A stretch of 64,000 nt of DNA from an uncultured Cardiobacterium sp. (GCF_938028825.1 NZ_CALIZP010000032.1:1-64000), one strand, 5' to 3'; shown: positions 33,312 to 41,814, counted from the stretch's first letter. Program-made: numbers and translations. The notes: generated by a model not told the origin, from the sequence alone.

Positions 33312-33925
33312 GGGTTTGCCTTTTGGTGTTGTGCCGCGAGGTGCGGGTGGCGCAGCAGGAAGGCCTGCATGGCGAGCAGGGTGTTGGCGTTGTCGAGTTT
33401 GCCGCTTGCGAGCCAGTCGAGGGCTTCGCGGTAGTTGAGGCGGTGTACGGCGATGTCTTCGCCTTCGGCGGCGATGCCGCTGTAAGCGACGGTTTGGCTG
33501 CTGTCGATTTCGGCGAGGTAGAGGTGGACGCGCCCGGCGCTGCCGCCGGGGCTGCCGTAGTAGCTCATGAGGTGTTCGAGGCGGCGGGCGCGGGTGCCGA
33601 TTTCTTCTTCGAGTTCGCGCTGGATGGCGGCTTCGGGGGTGGTGTCTTTTTCGTCCATGAAGCCGGCGACGATTTCGTTCTGCCACGGGTTGCTGCCTGC
33701 CACCATCGCACCGATGCGGAATTGTTCGACGAAGATGAGTTCGCCGCGTTCGGGGTCGTACGGCAGGGCGGCGACGACGGCGCTGCCCGCGCGCCCGAGG
33801 CATTCGCGCTCGACCGGCTCGCCCATGCCGCCCCGGTAGCGCTCGTAGGCGACGGTGTAGCGGCGTACGCGGAAGAAGCCGTGGTAGGTGTCGTTCTGGT
33901 TTTCGACGCGGTAGCGGTATTGCAT
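33308..33925 (-). CDS. nudF: ADP-ribose pyrophosphatase (Nudix, NudF-like)
   Basis: 205 residues from MQYRYRVEN. It resembles NudF/TrgB enzymes that split ADP-ribose into AMP and ribose-5-phosphate. The Nudix region reads GFMDEKDTTPEAAIQRELEE then EIGT: the catalytic RELEEEIG half is intact, but one extra residue lies between the leading Gly and the RE pair, and the usual Glu after the first five residues is shifted. The upstream segment FVEQFRIGAM (usual F-x-EQYR) and the downstream SPGGSAGRVHLYLAE are family-like. It sits 7 bases after the nlpD stop and overlaps the next gene by ATGA. Confidence 0.88.
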   Translation of the reverse strand: MQYRYRVENQNDTYHGFFRVRRYTVAYERYRGGMGEPVERECLGRAGSAVVAALPYDPERGELIFVEQFRIGAMVAGSNPWQNEIVAGFMDEKDTTPEAAIQRELEEEIGTRARRLEHLMSYYGSPGGSAGRVHLYLAEIDSSQTVAYSGIAAEGEDIAVHRLNYREALDWLASGKLDNANTLLAMQAFLLRHPHLAAQHQKANP

Positions 33926-33932
33926 GCGGGGC

Positions 33933-34625
33933 TCAGTAGCGGGGGGTGGTGCCGATGTAGGCATAGGGGTTGACGGATTGGCCCTGTTTGCGGGTTTCGA
34001 AGTGCAGGGCGGGGATGTTCTGCGGGCTGATGCCCATGGTGGCGATTTGCTGGCCGCGCGTTACGCGCTGTTTTTCGCTGACTTGCACGTCGGCGAGGTA
34101 GCCGTAGGCGGAGAGGACGCGGTCGTCGTGGCGCAGGATGACCATGCGGCCGAAGCCGGAGAGGCCGGAGCCGACATAGGCGACTTCGCCGTCGCGGGCG
34201 GCGCGGATGGCCTGCCCCCGGCTGCCCGCGATTTTGAGGCCCTGGCCGCCGGGGGTGGCGGGATCGTATTCGCGCACGACGCGCCCCTGGGTCGGCCAGC
34301 TCCAGCCGGGTTGTCCCATGCTGCTGATTTGCGGGGCATAGACCGGGGCACGGGTAACGCCGCGTGGCGGGCGGGTGTGCAGGCGTTGTCCCGCGAGGAT
34401 GCGGTTGGGGTCGGCGATGCCGTTCCAGCGCGCGAGTTCCTGCATGTCGAGGCCGTAGCGCCAGGAGATGCCGAAGAGGGTGTCGCCGGGACGAACGATG
34501 TAGTCGGCACCGGGGCGCAGCGCGCCGCGCTGGCCGTGCAGTTCGGTGGCGGTCGGGCCGTGGTAGTGGGTGCCGCAGGCGGTGATGATGAGGGCGAGGA
34601 TGGCGAGGGTGGCAAGGCGTTTCAT
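33933..34625 (-). CDS. nlpD: NlpD-like lipoprotein (LysM plus degenerate M23 domain)
   Basis: 230 residues. A lipobox (LALIITAC, Cys at residue 17) anchors it in the outer membrane. One LysM domain (about 42-85, YIVRPGDTLFGISWRYGLDM) binds peptidoglycan. The M23 domain (about 108-228) lacks the HxxxD and HxH zinc ligands (GQGLKIAG and ALHFETR instead), as expected for NlpD, which activates amidases such as AmiC rather than cutting peptidoglycan. The probable partner amidase is encoded at 11303-12919. The ATGA overlap with surE matches the conserved surE-nlpD pairing, but rpoS does not follow. Confidence 0.92.
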   Translation of the reverse strand: MKRLATLAILALIITACGTHYHGPTATELHGQRGALRPGADYIVRPGDTLFGISWRYGLDMQELARWNGIADPNRILAGQRLHTRPPRGVTRAPVYAPQISSMGQPGWSWPTQGRVVREYDPATPGGQGLKIAGSRGQAIRAARDGEVAYVGSGLSGFGRMVILRHDDRVLSAYGYLADVQVSEKQRVTRGQQIATMGISPQNIPALHFETRKQGQSVNPYAYIGTTPRY

Positions 34626-35374
34626 CGGATATCCTCCAGCCAGACGGCAAGATCGTTTATCTGGCCGTGGGCGGTGAGGTCGAATTGCAGCGGGGTGACG
34701 GAGATATAGCCTGCTTCAACGGCGTGGAAGTCGGTGTTGTCGCCGTTGTCGGTGCCGTTGCCCGCCGAGCCGATCCAGTAGAGGGTTTTGTCGCGCGGGT
34801 TTCTGGTCTGTTGCAGGGGGCCGGCGGGGTGGCGCGCGCCGAGGACGGTGGCGCGGATGCCCTTGATGTCCTTGTAGGGCAGGTCGGGGATGTTGATGTT
34901 GAGGAAGAGGTTGCGCGGCGGGGGGTTGGCGTTCATGTGGCGGTAGAGTTCGGTGGTGATTTTCACGGCGCTGTCGAGATGGGCGGGGTTGCGCGCGGCG
35001 GTGGAGACGGCGATGGCGGGCAGGCCGAGATTGTGGCCTTCAAAGGCGGCGGCGACGGTGCCGGAGTAGAGGACGTCTTCGCCCATGTTTGCACCGTGGT
35101 TGATGCCGGAGATGACCATGTCGGGACGGGTGTCGAGGTAGCCGGTCAGGGCGAGGTGGACGCAGTCGGACGGGGTGCCGTCCACGCTCCAGACGCCCGC
35201 TTCGTGTGCGGTGATGCTGAGCGGGCGTTTCAGGGTGAGGGAGTGGCTGGCACCGCTGCAATCGCGGTCGGGGGCGATGACGGCGAGGCGGGTGGTTTCG
35301 CTGCGCAGGGCGTCTGCCAGTTGGCGCAGGCCGGGGGCGAGGTAGCCATCGTCGTTGGACAGGAGGAGAAACAT
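34622..35374 (-). CDS. surE: 5'/3'-nucleotidase SurE
   Basis: 250 residues. SurE is a metal-dependent nucleotidase/exopolyphosphatase involved in stationary-phase survival. The metal motif LLLSNDDGYLAPGL is at the N-terminus; PDRDCSGASHSLTLKRPL, VDGTPSDCVHLAL and VISGINHGANMGEDVLYSGT are intact. Usually followed by pcm, nlpD and rpoS in gammaproteobacteria; pcm is absent here and nlpD follows directly with an ATGA overlap. First gene of a five-gene leftward operon. Confidence 0.96.
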   Translation of the reverse strand: MFLLLSNDDGYLAPGLRQLADALRSETTRLAVIAPDRDCSGASHSLTLKRPLSITAHEAGVWSVDGTPSDCVHLALTGYLDTRPDMVISGINHGANMGEDVLYSGTVAAAFEGHNLGLPAIAVSTAARNPAHLDSAVKITTELYRHMNANPPPRNLFLNINIPDLPYKDIKGIRATVLGARHPAGPLQQTRNPRDKTLYWIGSAGNGTDNGDNTDFHAVEAGYISVTPLQFDLTAHGQINDLAVWLEDIR

Positions 35375-35500
35375 GACGCTTCCGGATGGTGAGTTGGACG
35401 CAGTTTATAACGGCGTCTGGCGTGTTTTCAATTGGCGCGGCAGTGGTAAAAATGAGACGCGGCGGGCGCGCAAAGGCCGTGGCGGGCGGTGGCGGTGGCG

Positions 35501-35506
35501 TATAAT
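35501..35506 (+). promoter_or_regulatory. Possible -10 element upstream of alr
   Basis: TATAAT in the context TATAATCCGCGCC, 31 bases before the alr start, the same string and spacing as at purF (25217). The -35 region is GC-rich and poor. Confidence 0.35.
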
Positions 35507-35536
35507 CCGCGCCTCTTTTTGTTTGTGAGGTGTGTG

Positions 35537-36598
35537 ATGCGTCCTTTGTGGAAGGAAGTGGATGTGGCGGCGTTGCGGCACAATATGCGTGTGCTGGCGG
35601 CGCAGGCGGGGGCGGCGCGGGTGATGACGGTGGTGAAGGCCGATGCCTACGGGCACGGGGTGGCGGCGCTGGCAGGCGCGCTGGGCGGGGCGGTGCTGTT
35701 TGCCGTAGCCTGCATGGAGGAGGCGCTGACCTTGCGCGCGCAGGGGCTGCCGCAGCCGGTGGTGTTGCTGGAAGGGGTGTTTGCCGCCGATGAGCTCGAT
35801 GTCTGCGCCGCCGAGGGGTTTGAGCCGTGGCTGCACGACGGGCGGCAGCTCGAATGGTATCGCCGCGCGGCGGCAAAACCCGCCTGCTGGCTGAAGGTGG
35901 ACAGCGGGATGCACCGCCTGGGTTTTGCACCAAAGGATGTGCCGCAGGCGGTGGCGGCGTTGCAGGGTTTGCCGTGTCGCGGGCTTGCCACGCATTTTGC
36001 CTGCGCCGACGAGGCGGATTTGTCGCATGCGGAGATGCAGTGGCGCGCGTTTGACGCGCTGCCGTTGCCGCCCGGCTGGCAGCGCACGGCGGCCAATTCG
36101 GCGGCGCTGTTTGCCCTGCCGCAGGCGCGCGCGGACTGGGTGCGGCCGGGGCTGGCGCTGTACGGGATGTCGCCGTTTACCGGCCGCACGGCGGCGGATT
36201 TGGGGCTGCGTCCGGTGCTTGGTCTGCATTCGGCGGTGCTGGCGACGCATTTTCTTGCGCGCGGCGAGGGGGCGGGGTATGGCTGCGGTTTTGTCGCCGC
36301 TGAGGATGGTTATTTGGCGACGATTGCGCTGGGTTATGGCGATGGTTTTCCGCGCGCGATTGCAAGCGGCGCAGTACAGGTGCGCATCGGTGCGGCGACG
36401 TTCCCGCTGGTCGGGCGGGTGGCGATGGATATGGCGCTGGTCTGGCTGGGGCACGAGGCGGTTCCCGTCGGCAGCCCGGTGCTGGTGTTTGGCGACGGGC
36501 ATCCGGTAGAGGTAGTCGCGGCGCAGGCGGGGACGATTCCTTATACGTTGACGGCGATGTTGTCGCCGCGTGTGCACACGGTGGTGACAAATGGCTAA
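35537..36598 (+). CDS. alr: Alanine racemase
   Basis: 353 residues from MRPLWKEVDVAALRHN. PLP-dependent enzyme supplying D-alanine for peptidoglycan. The PLP lysine is K34 in VVKADAYGHG; the second catalytic base is the Tyr of GEGAGYGCGFVA. Other motifs: WLKVDSGMHRLGF, ALYGMSPF, ALGYGDGFPRA and VGRVAMDM. GAGG about 6 bases upstream fits the ATG at 35537; a longer frame starts in the promoter region. It overlaps radA by 8 bases, so alr-radA is one transcript. dnaB is not adjacent, unlike in E. coli. Confidence 0.96.
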   Translation: MRPLWKEVDVAALRHNMRVLAAQAGAARVMTVVKADAYGHGVAALAGALGGAVLFAVACMEEALTLRAQGLPQPVVLLEGVFAADELDVCAAEGFEPWLHDGRQLEWYRRAAAKPACWLKVDSGMHRLGFAPKDVPQAVAALQGLPCRGLATHFACADEADLSHAEMQWRAFDALPLPPGWQRTAANSAALFALPQARADWVRPGLALYGMSPFTGRTAADLGLRPVLGLHSAVLATHFLARGEGAGYGCGFVAAEDGYLATIALGYGDGFPRAIASGAVQVRIGAATFPLVGRVAMDMALVWLGHEAVPVGSPVLVFGDGHPVEVVAAQAGTIPYTLTAMLSPRVHTVVTNG

Positions 36599-37967
36599 GG
36601 CGAAGTCGCAGTTTGTCTGTCGCGAGTGCGGGGCGGTCTATCCGAAGTGGCAGGGGCAGTGCCGCGATTGTGGTGCCTGGAATGCGCTGGATGAGGAAGC
36701 GGTGCAAGCGGCGCCGTCGCGCGGCAGCAAGGGCGGCGGTTATGCGGGCGTGGTCGCCGGCAAGGTGCAGCGGCTGGACGCGGTGGAACTGGTTGAGGAA
36801 GCGCTCCTGCCCAGCGGCATCAGCGAGTTCGACCGTGTTCTCGGCGGCGGTCTGGTCAGCGGCGGCGTAGTGCTGATTGGCGGCGATCCGGGCATTGGTA
36901 AATCGACGTTGTTGTTGCAGACGGTGCATCACATCGCTGCCACGCGCCGCTGTCTGTATGTGAGCGGCGAGGAATCGCCCCGGCAAATCGGGCTACGCGC
37001 CGAGCGGCTGGGGCTCGCACGCGAACGGATTTTGTTGTTCAGCGAAACGCAGGTGGAGAAGATTTTGGCGACGGCACTGGCGGAGCAACCGGAGGTGCTG
37101 GTGGTCGATTCGATTCAGACGCTGTACAGCGAGGCGCTCTCCGCCGCGCCGGGGGCGGTGAGCCAGTTGCGCGAATGCACGGCGCAGTTGGTGCGTTTCG
37201 CCAAGAGCACCGGCACGACGGTATTCCTGATTGGCCATGTGACAAAAGAGGGCTCAATCGCCGGGCCGCGTGTGCTGGAACATATGGTGGACACGGTGCT
37301 GTATTTCGAAAGCGAGGCAGGCAGCCGCTTCCGTATGCTGCGCGCGGTGAAAAACCGCTTCGGGCCGGTGAACGAGCTGGGAATGTTTGCCATGCTGGAA
37401 GGCGGCTTGAAGCCGGTTGCCAATCCGTCGGCGATTTTCCTCTCGCGACCGGACGGGCAGCAGCCGGGCAGTGCGGTGGTGCCGGTATGGGAAGGGACGC
37501 GCGCGCTGCTCGTCGAGGTGCAGGCGCTGGTGGACGGCGGCGGGGGCGGCTATCCGCGCCGCGTCACCCTGGGGCTGGACGGTGGCCGTCTCGCCATGCT
37601 GCTTGCGGTATTGCACCGTCACGGCGGCGTTGCCCTGCACGATATGGATGTGTACGTGAATGTCGTCGGCGGTCTGAAAATCAGCGAGACCGCAGCGGAT
37701 CTGGCAGTGCTGGCGGCGGTCTGGTCCAGTCTGCGCGAACGCGCCCTGCCGCGCGAACTGGTGCTGATGGGTGAAGTGGGGCTGTCCGGCGAACTGCGCC
37801 CCGTCGCCAACGGCGAAGCGCGCATCAAGGCGGCGCAGCAGCATGGTTTCAAACAGGTCATCCTGCCCGAAGCTAACCGCCCGCGCGCCTCTGCTACAAT
37901 GCGCGGCCTGAGCATCCACCCGGTCGCGACCCTCGCCGCCGCGCTGGATGTCCTCACATCCCTGTAA
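36591..37967 (+). CDS. radA: DNA repair protein RadA
   Basis: 458 residues. RadA (Sms) is a RecA-like branch-migration ATPase that helps recombination and natural transformation in several bacteria. An N-terminal C4 zinc finger (CRECGAVYPKWQGQCRDC, residues about 10-27), Walker A GGDPGIGKST near 97, the RadA-specific KNRFG motif near 257, and a C-terminal Lon-like domain with GEVGLSGELRPV are all present. It overlaps alr and is followed 16 bases later by galU. Confidence 0.97.
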   Translation: MAKAKSQFVCRECGAVYPKWQGQCRDCGAWNALDEEAVQAAPSRGSKGGGYAGVVAGKVQRLDAVELVEEALLPSGISEFDRVLGGGLVSGGVVLIGGDPGIGKSTLLLQTVHHIAATRRCLYVSGEESPRQIGLRAERLGLARERILLFSETQVEKILATALAEQPEVLVVDSIQTLYSEALSAAPGAVSQLRECTAQLVRFAKSTGTTVFLIGHVTKEGSIAGPRVLEHMVDTVLYFESEAGSRFRMLRAVKNRFGPVNELGMFAMLEGGLKPVANPSAIFLSRPDGQQPGSAVVPVWEGTRALLVEVQALVDGGGGGYPRRVTLGLDGGRLAMLLAVLHRHGGVALHDMDVYVNVVGGLKISETAADLAVLAAVWSSLRERALPRELVLMGEVGLSGELRPVANGEARIKAAQQHGFKQVILPEANRPRASATMRGLSIHPVATLAAALDVLTSL

Positions 37968-37983
37968 CAAGAGGTATAAAACC

Positions 37984-38862
37984 ATGAGTGAACCCGTCAG
38001 ACTTGCCGTCTTCCCCGTCGCCGGATTCGGTACCCGCTTCCTGCCTGCGACCAAGGCTACCCCGAAAGAAATGCTGCCCGTCGTGGATAAACCGCTGATC
38101 CAGTACGCCGTCGAAGAAGCTTACGAAGCGGGCATCCGTAACATGATCTTCGTTACCGGCCGCAACAAATGGGCGATCACCGAACACTACGACATCGCCT
38201 ACGAACTCGAAAACGAACTTGAACAGCGCGGCAAAAAAGAATTCCTGCAACTCGTGCGCCGCATCAAGCCGCGCGACATGAGCGTCACCTACATCCGTCA
38301 GGAAATGGCCGCCGGGCTTGGACACGCCGTCCTCTGCGCCCAGCCCATCGTGCGTGACCGCCCCTTCGCTATCCTGCTTGCCGATGACCTCGTCATCAAC
38401 GAAGGCAAACCCGTGATGAAGCAGATGGTGGAAGTCTTTGAAAAACACCAGCAGGGCGTACTGGGCGTGATGGACGTGCCGCGCGAAGACACCAAACGCT
38501 ACGGCATCATCACCGAAGGCGCGGCGCTGTCTGAACAAATCTTCACCGTGGACGCCATCGTCGAAAAACCGGAAGCGGCAGAAGCGCCTTCCACCCTTGC
38601 CGTTATTGGTCGCTACATCCTGCCGGGCTACATCATGCAGCTCCTGCAAAACACGCCGAAAGGCGCAGGCGGCGAAATCCAGCTCACCGACGCCATCAGC
38701 GCGCTGATTAAAGAACGCACCGTGCTCGCCTACCGCTTCGAAGGCAAACGCTACGACTGCGGCGACAAACTCGGCTACCTCGAAGCCAACGTCGAACTCG
38801 GCCTGCGCCACCCCGAACTGGGCGAAGACTTCCGCGAATACCTGAAAAACCTCGCCCTCTGA
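37984..38862 (+). CDS. galU: UTP--glucose-1-phosphate uridylyltransferase
   Basis: 292 residues from MSEPVRLAVFPVAGFGTRFL. GalU makes UDP-glucose for lipooligosaccharide and other glycans. Motifs: GFGTRFLPATKATPKEMLPV near the N-terminus, VVDKPLIQYAVEEA, the sugar-binding RQEMAAGLGHAVLCA, LLADDLV, and the C-terminal VEKPEAAEAPSTLAVIGRYI and RYDCGDKLGYLEANVEL. AAGAGG precedes the ATG. A terminator follows 18 bases after the stop. Confidence 0.97.
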   Translation: MSEPVRLAVFPVAGFGTRFLPATKATPKEMLPVVDKPLIQYAVEEAYEAGIRNMIFVTGRNKWAITEHYDIAYELENELEQRGKKEFLQLVRRIKPRDMSVTYIRQEMAAGLGHAVLCAQPIVRDRPFAILLADDLVINEGKPVMKQMVEVFEKHQQGVLGVMDVPREDTKRYGIITEGAALSEQIFTVDAIVEKPEAAEAPSTLAVIGRYILPGYIMQLLQNTPKGAGGEIQLTDAISALIKERTVLAYRFEGKRYDCGDKLGYLEANVELGLRHPELGEDFREYLKNLAL

Positions 38863-38880
38863 ACCGAATAGCGCAAGCAC

Positions 38881-38909
38881 AGGGCTGCCACCGCGCAGCC
38901 CTCTTTTTT
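38881..38909 (+). terminator. Terminator after galU
   Basis: AGGGCTGC - CACC - GCGCAGCCCT followed by CTTTTTT. Ends the alr-radA-galU transcript. Confidence 0.8.
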
Positions 38910-39017
38910 AGACGACTGCCAAGCGGTGAAATGCCGGGAGCGCGCAGGGTGGATTTAGCCCACCGGGCAGGTGCCGCCTGCTTTTTGTATTCTTGATAAG
39001 AACAACGCCAAGCGGAG

Positions 39018-39123
39018 CATAGTCGTTTCAGATAGGACTGAGACAAGGCGGCGAGCCGAAGACAGTATGTTTAATACGGCGAGGCTCGCCAACACCGTAT
39101 CGGTTCTGGTTGAAACGACGATA
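39018..39123. mobile_element. Correia-like element, short form, intact
   Basis: 106 bases, reverse complement orientation relative to the 1722-1827 copy and over 90% alike by eye. Begins CATAGTCGTTTCAGATAGGA and ends GTTGAAACGACGATA, with core GACAAGGCGGCGAGCCGAAG then ACAGTATGTTTAATACGGCG. It sits in the 379-base gap between galU and hemH, ending 118 bases before the hemH start. The remaining gap contains no gene. Confidence 0.8.
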
Positions 39124-39241
39124 ACGACGCAGCTTTTGGTTTTGGAGACGCCGCAGGCACGTCCCTGCAAAATCCGGCACACGCCGCCTGGCGGAAACCA
39201 CCACCTGCCCCGCTTGCCCCTTTTCCTCACCCCGACCCCTT

Positions 39242-40240
39242 ATGACCCCATCCCCCATCGCCGTCCTCCTCATCAACCTCGGCTCGCCCGACGCGCCGAC
39301 ACGCAAAGCGCTGCGCCCCTACCTCAGCGAATTCCTCTCCGACCCGCGCGTCGTGGATCTGCCGCGCTGGCAATGGCTGCCCATCCTGCACGGCATCGTC
39401 CTCAACACCCGCCCCAAACGCAGCGCCCACGCCTATCGGCAAATCTGGCAGGAAGACGGCGCACCGCTGATCGCCATCAGCGCGCGGCAGACCGTCGCTC
39501 TGCGCCAGGCCCTTGCCGCGCGCGGGCTTGACCATATCGGCGTCGAATACGCCATGCGCTACGGGCGCCCGACCATCGGCGAAACCCTGCGCGCCATCGC
39601 CGCACGCGGTATCGACAGGCTGCTCGTCATCCCGATGTACCCGCAATACAGCGATGCCACCACCGCCAGCGTCTTCGACGGCGTCGCGCAGGCGCTCGCC
39701 GCCCGGCGCGGCATCCCCGAACTGCGTTTTGTGCGCGACTGGCACCGCCACCCCGCCTACATCGACGCGCTGGCCGCCAGCATCCGCCGCCACTTCCTCG
39801 CCCATGGGCGGGCGGAAAAACTGCTCTTCTCCTATCACGGCCTGCCCGAACGCTACGCCCGCGAAGGCGACCCCTATCAGCAGCAGTGCGAAGCGACTAC
39901 CGCCGCTGTTGCCCAAGCCCTGCAACTGCCCGCCGGACGCTGGCAAATCGTGTACCAGTCCCGCTTCGGCAACGAACCCTGGCTGCAACCCTATGCCGAT
40001 GAAACCATCCGCGCACTGGCTGAGGCGGGCTGCGGCAGCCTCAGCGTCATCTGTCCCGGCTTCGCCGCCGACTGCCTCGAAACCCTGGAAGAGATGGCGA
40101 TGACCAACCGCGACCTCTTCCTGCAACACGGCGGCAAACACTACGACTACATCCCCGCCCTAAACGACGACCCCGCACACATCGCCCTGCTTGCCGATTT
40201 GGTCGAACAGCACACCCGGGGCTGGTCCAGGGACTGTTGA
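39242..40240 (+). CDS. hemH: Ferrochelatase
   Basis: 332 residues. It inserts Fe2+ into protoporphyrin IX to make haem. Motifs: VLLINLGSPDAPT at the start, PMYPQYSDATTASVFDGVAQ in the middle, the catalytic His in LLFSYHGLPERYAREGDPY, YQSRFGNEPWLQPY, and VICPGFAADCLETLEEM near the end. It is about 10 residues longer than E. coli HemH: the last residues (WSRDC) and the TGA come from a palindromic element inserted at 40227. No good ribosome site is seen, but the ATG fits family N-termini. Confidence 0.95.
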   Translation: MTPSPIAVLLINLGSPDAPTRKALRPYLSEFLSDPRVVDLPRWQWLPILHGIVLNTRPKRSAHAYRQIWQEDGAPLIAISARQTVALRQALAARGLDHIGVEYAMRYGRPTIGETLRAIAARGIDRLLVIPMYPQYSDATTASVFDGVAQALAARRGIPELRFVRDWHRHPAYIDALAASIRRHFLAHGRAEKLLFSYHGLPERYAREGDPYQQQCEATTAAVAQALQLPAGRWQIVYQSRFGNEPWLQPYADETIRALAEAGCGSLSVICPGFAADCLETLEEMAMTNRDLFLQHGGKHYDYIPALNDDPAHIALLADLVEQHTRGWSRDC

Positions 40241-40306
40241 CACCTAACATTGCGGCGGCTTTTCGGCCAAAATCCGCTGCGCAAGTCGAATGTCAACAGT
40301 CCCTGG
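40227..40306. mobile_element. 80-bp palindromic MITE-like element at the hemH 3' end
   Basis: Perfect 16-bp terminal inverted repeats CCAGGGACTGTTGACA (40227-40242) and its complement (40291-40306) enclose a second imperfect palindrome centred on TTTTCGGCCAAAA. The left arm contains the hemH stop codon. The right end abuts a truncated Correia-like element, implying insertion into it. Terminal-repeat organisation suggests a non-autonomous element mobilised by a transposase encoded elsewhere. As RNA it would fold into a long hairpin and may double as a terminator. Confidence 0.65.
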
Positions 40307-40308
40307 CG

Positions 40309-40357
40309 GCTTCAACTAGCAATGATACCGTGTTGGCGCGTCTGACCGGGCACATAT
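40309..40357. repeat. Truncated Correia-like element (long form)
   Basis: CTTCAACTAGCAATGATACC, then GTGTTGGCGCGTCTGACCGGGCAC, matches the first 48 or so bases of the reverse complement of the 46770-46922 copy, including the long-form-specific CTGACCGGGCAC. The outer end (TATAGTCG) has been replaced by the palindromic element at 40227-40306. Confidence 0.65.
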
Positions 40358-40428
40358 CCGGCAGGCCGCCGATAGCACCGCTGCGCGCTTTCCCTTACCA
40401 TAGCGCCATTCACTCACCGGAAAACCCC

Positions 40429-41292
40429 ATGGCAGAGAACCAACCCAAAAGCATCCTCATCACCGGCTGTTCCAGCGGCATCGGCTACACCGCCGCGCAC
40501 ATGCTGCACAAACGCGGCTGGCAGGTGTTCGCCAGCGCCCGCGATGCCGCCGCCGTCGAAAAACTCAAACAGGAGGGCCTGAACGCGGTGCAGCTCGACT
40601 TGAACGAAACCGACAGCATCCGCATGGCGCTAGACTGGGTGCTGAAACAGACCGGCGGCACCCTCGACGCCCTTTTCAACAACGGTGCCTTCGCCATCCC
40701 CGCCGCCCTCGAAGACCTGAGCCGTGTCGCGCTCGCCTACCAGATCGATACCGGCCTGCTCGGCTGGCACGAACTCACCATGGTCGTGCTGCCCGTCATG
40801 CGCAGGCAGGGGCACGGCCGCATCGTCAACACCGGCTCGGTGATGGGGCTTGCCGCCATGCGCTTTCGCGGTGCCTACTGCACCACCAAACACGCGCTCG
40901 AAGGCTGGAGCGACGTGCTGCGCCTCGAACTCGCCGGCACGGGGATTTACGTCAGCCTGCTCGAAGCGGGCCCGATCAAAACAGCCTTTCGCGGCAACTC
41001 CTTCCAGCAATTCAAACAATGGATCGACATCGACAACAGCCCGCACAAAGAACGCTACCTCGCCATGCAAAACCGCCTGCAAAGCGACAAACCGCTGCCC
41101 TTCACCCTGCCGCCGGAGGCGGTGGTCGAAAAACTCATCCACGCCATCGAATCGCCGCGCCCGAAAGCGCGCTACTACATCACCGTGCTTACCCGGCTGA
41201 TGGTCGTCGCCAAGCGCCTGCTGCCGACCTTCCTCATGGACAAATTCATCCTCTGGCTGGCGGCGCGCGAGAGCAGGCGCTATCAGCGTTGA
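40429..41292 (+). CDS. Short-chain dehydrogenase/reductase
   Basis: 287 residues from MAENQPKSILITGCSSGIGY. Classical SDR: cofactor loop TGCSSGIG (residues 13-20), NNGA near 88, the Ser of NTGSVMG near 142, and the catalytic YCTTK near residue 157. An Arg soon after the first strand (ASARDAAAV) favours NADP(H). The C-terminal extension with a hydrophobic stretch (LTRLMVVAKRLLPTFLMDKF) may contact the membrane. Substrate unknown. A longer in-frame reading begins inside the repeats upstream and is not credible. Confidence 0.88.
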   Translation: MAENQPKSILITGCSSGIGYTAAHMLHKRGWQVFASARDAAAVEKLKQEGLNAVQLDLNETDSIRMALDWVLKQTGGTLDALFNNGAFAIPAALEDLSRVALAYQIDTGLLGWHELTMVVLPVMRRQGHGRIVNTGSVMGLAAMRFRGAYCTTKHALEGWSDVLRLELAGTGIYVSLLEAGPIKTAFRGNSFQQFKQWIDIDNSPHKERYLAMQNRLQSDKPLPFTLPPEAVVEKLIHAIESPRPKARYYITVLTRLMVVAKRLLPTFLMDKFILWLAARESRRYQR

Positions 41293-41383
41293 GCAAGGGC
41301 GCATCCTGCGGGCATCACCGGCATCGCGCTTGTCCCGATTCCGGAAAACAACACGGTCTCCCGCACACGACGGCATGCCGCAA

Positions 41384-41411
41384 TAAAAAACCCCGCCGGT
41401 GCGGGGTTTTT
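41384..41411. terminator. Bidirectional terminator between the SDR gene and mutT
   Basis: AAAAAACCCCGC - CGGT - GCGGGGTTTTT between convergent genes, with A and T tracts on both sides. It overlaps the region just after the mutT stop, 1 base away. Confidence 0.85.
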
Positions 41412-41412
41412 G

Positions 41413-41814
41413 TCAGGGATTTTGGCCTGCCATCAGGCGTTGCAGGATGACGGTGTTCGGTTCAGGGAAGCGGTAGCCGCCGAGTTCGGCGCGTGTCACC
41501 CAGCGCCAGCGTTGCCCTTCGAGACTTTGTGGCTGCATCTCGTGCGATGGGCGGCAATGGTAGAAGTCAATGCTGATTTCCGTGCCGCGTGTGCCGTGGT
41601 AGTAGTGGGTGAGCGGGACGCCGGCGAGGTCGAGGCCGAGTTCTTCGCGCAGTTCGCGGATAAGCGCCGCCTCCTGGCTTTCGCCTGCTTCGATTTTGCC
41701 GCCGGGGAACTCCCAGTAGCCCGCCCAGTGCTTGCCGGGCGGGCGTTCGGCGATGAGCAGTTGGCCGGCGCGGTTTTCGATGATGGCGGCGACGACGGCG
41801 ACAGGCGCGCTCAT
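41413..41814 (-). CDS. mutT: 8-oxo-dGTP diphosphatase
   Basis: 133 residues. MutT hydrolyses 8-oxo-dGTP to prevent A:T to C:G transversions. The Nudix box GGKIEAGESQEAALIRELRE then ELGL is perfect (GX5EX7REUXEEXGU). The start overlaps the secA stop by one base (TGATG), the same secA-mutT pairing as in E. coli. Upstream strand PVAVVAAIIENRAGQLLIAE and WEFPGGK agree with the family. Firm call. Confidence 0.95.
   Translation of the reverse strand: MSAPVAVVAAIIENRAGQLLIAERPPGKHWAGYWEFPGGKIEAGESQEAALIRELREELGLDLAGVPLTHYYHGTRGTEISIDFYHCRPSHEMQPQSLEGQRWRWVTRAELGGYRFPEPNTVILQRLMAGQNP

Noticed and set aside
33933..34625. Active M23 endopeptidase call for the LysM protein
   Set aside because: The zinc-binding His and Asp of M23 are replaced, so it is an NlpD-type activator, not an enzyme.
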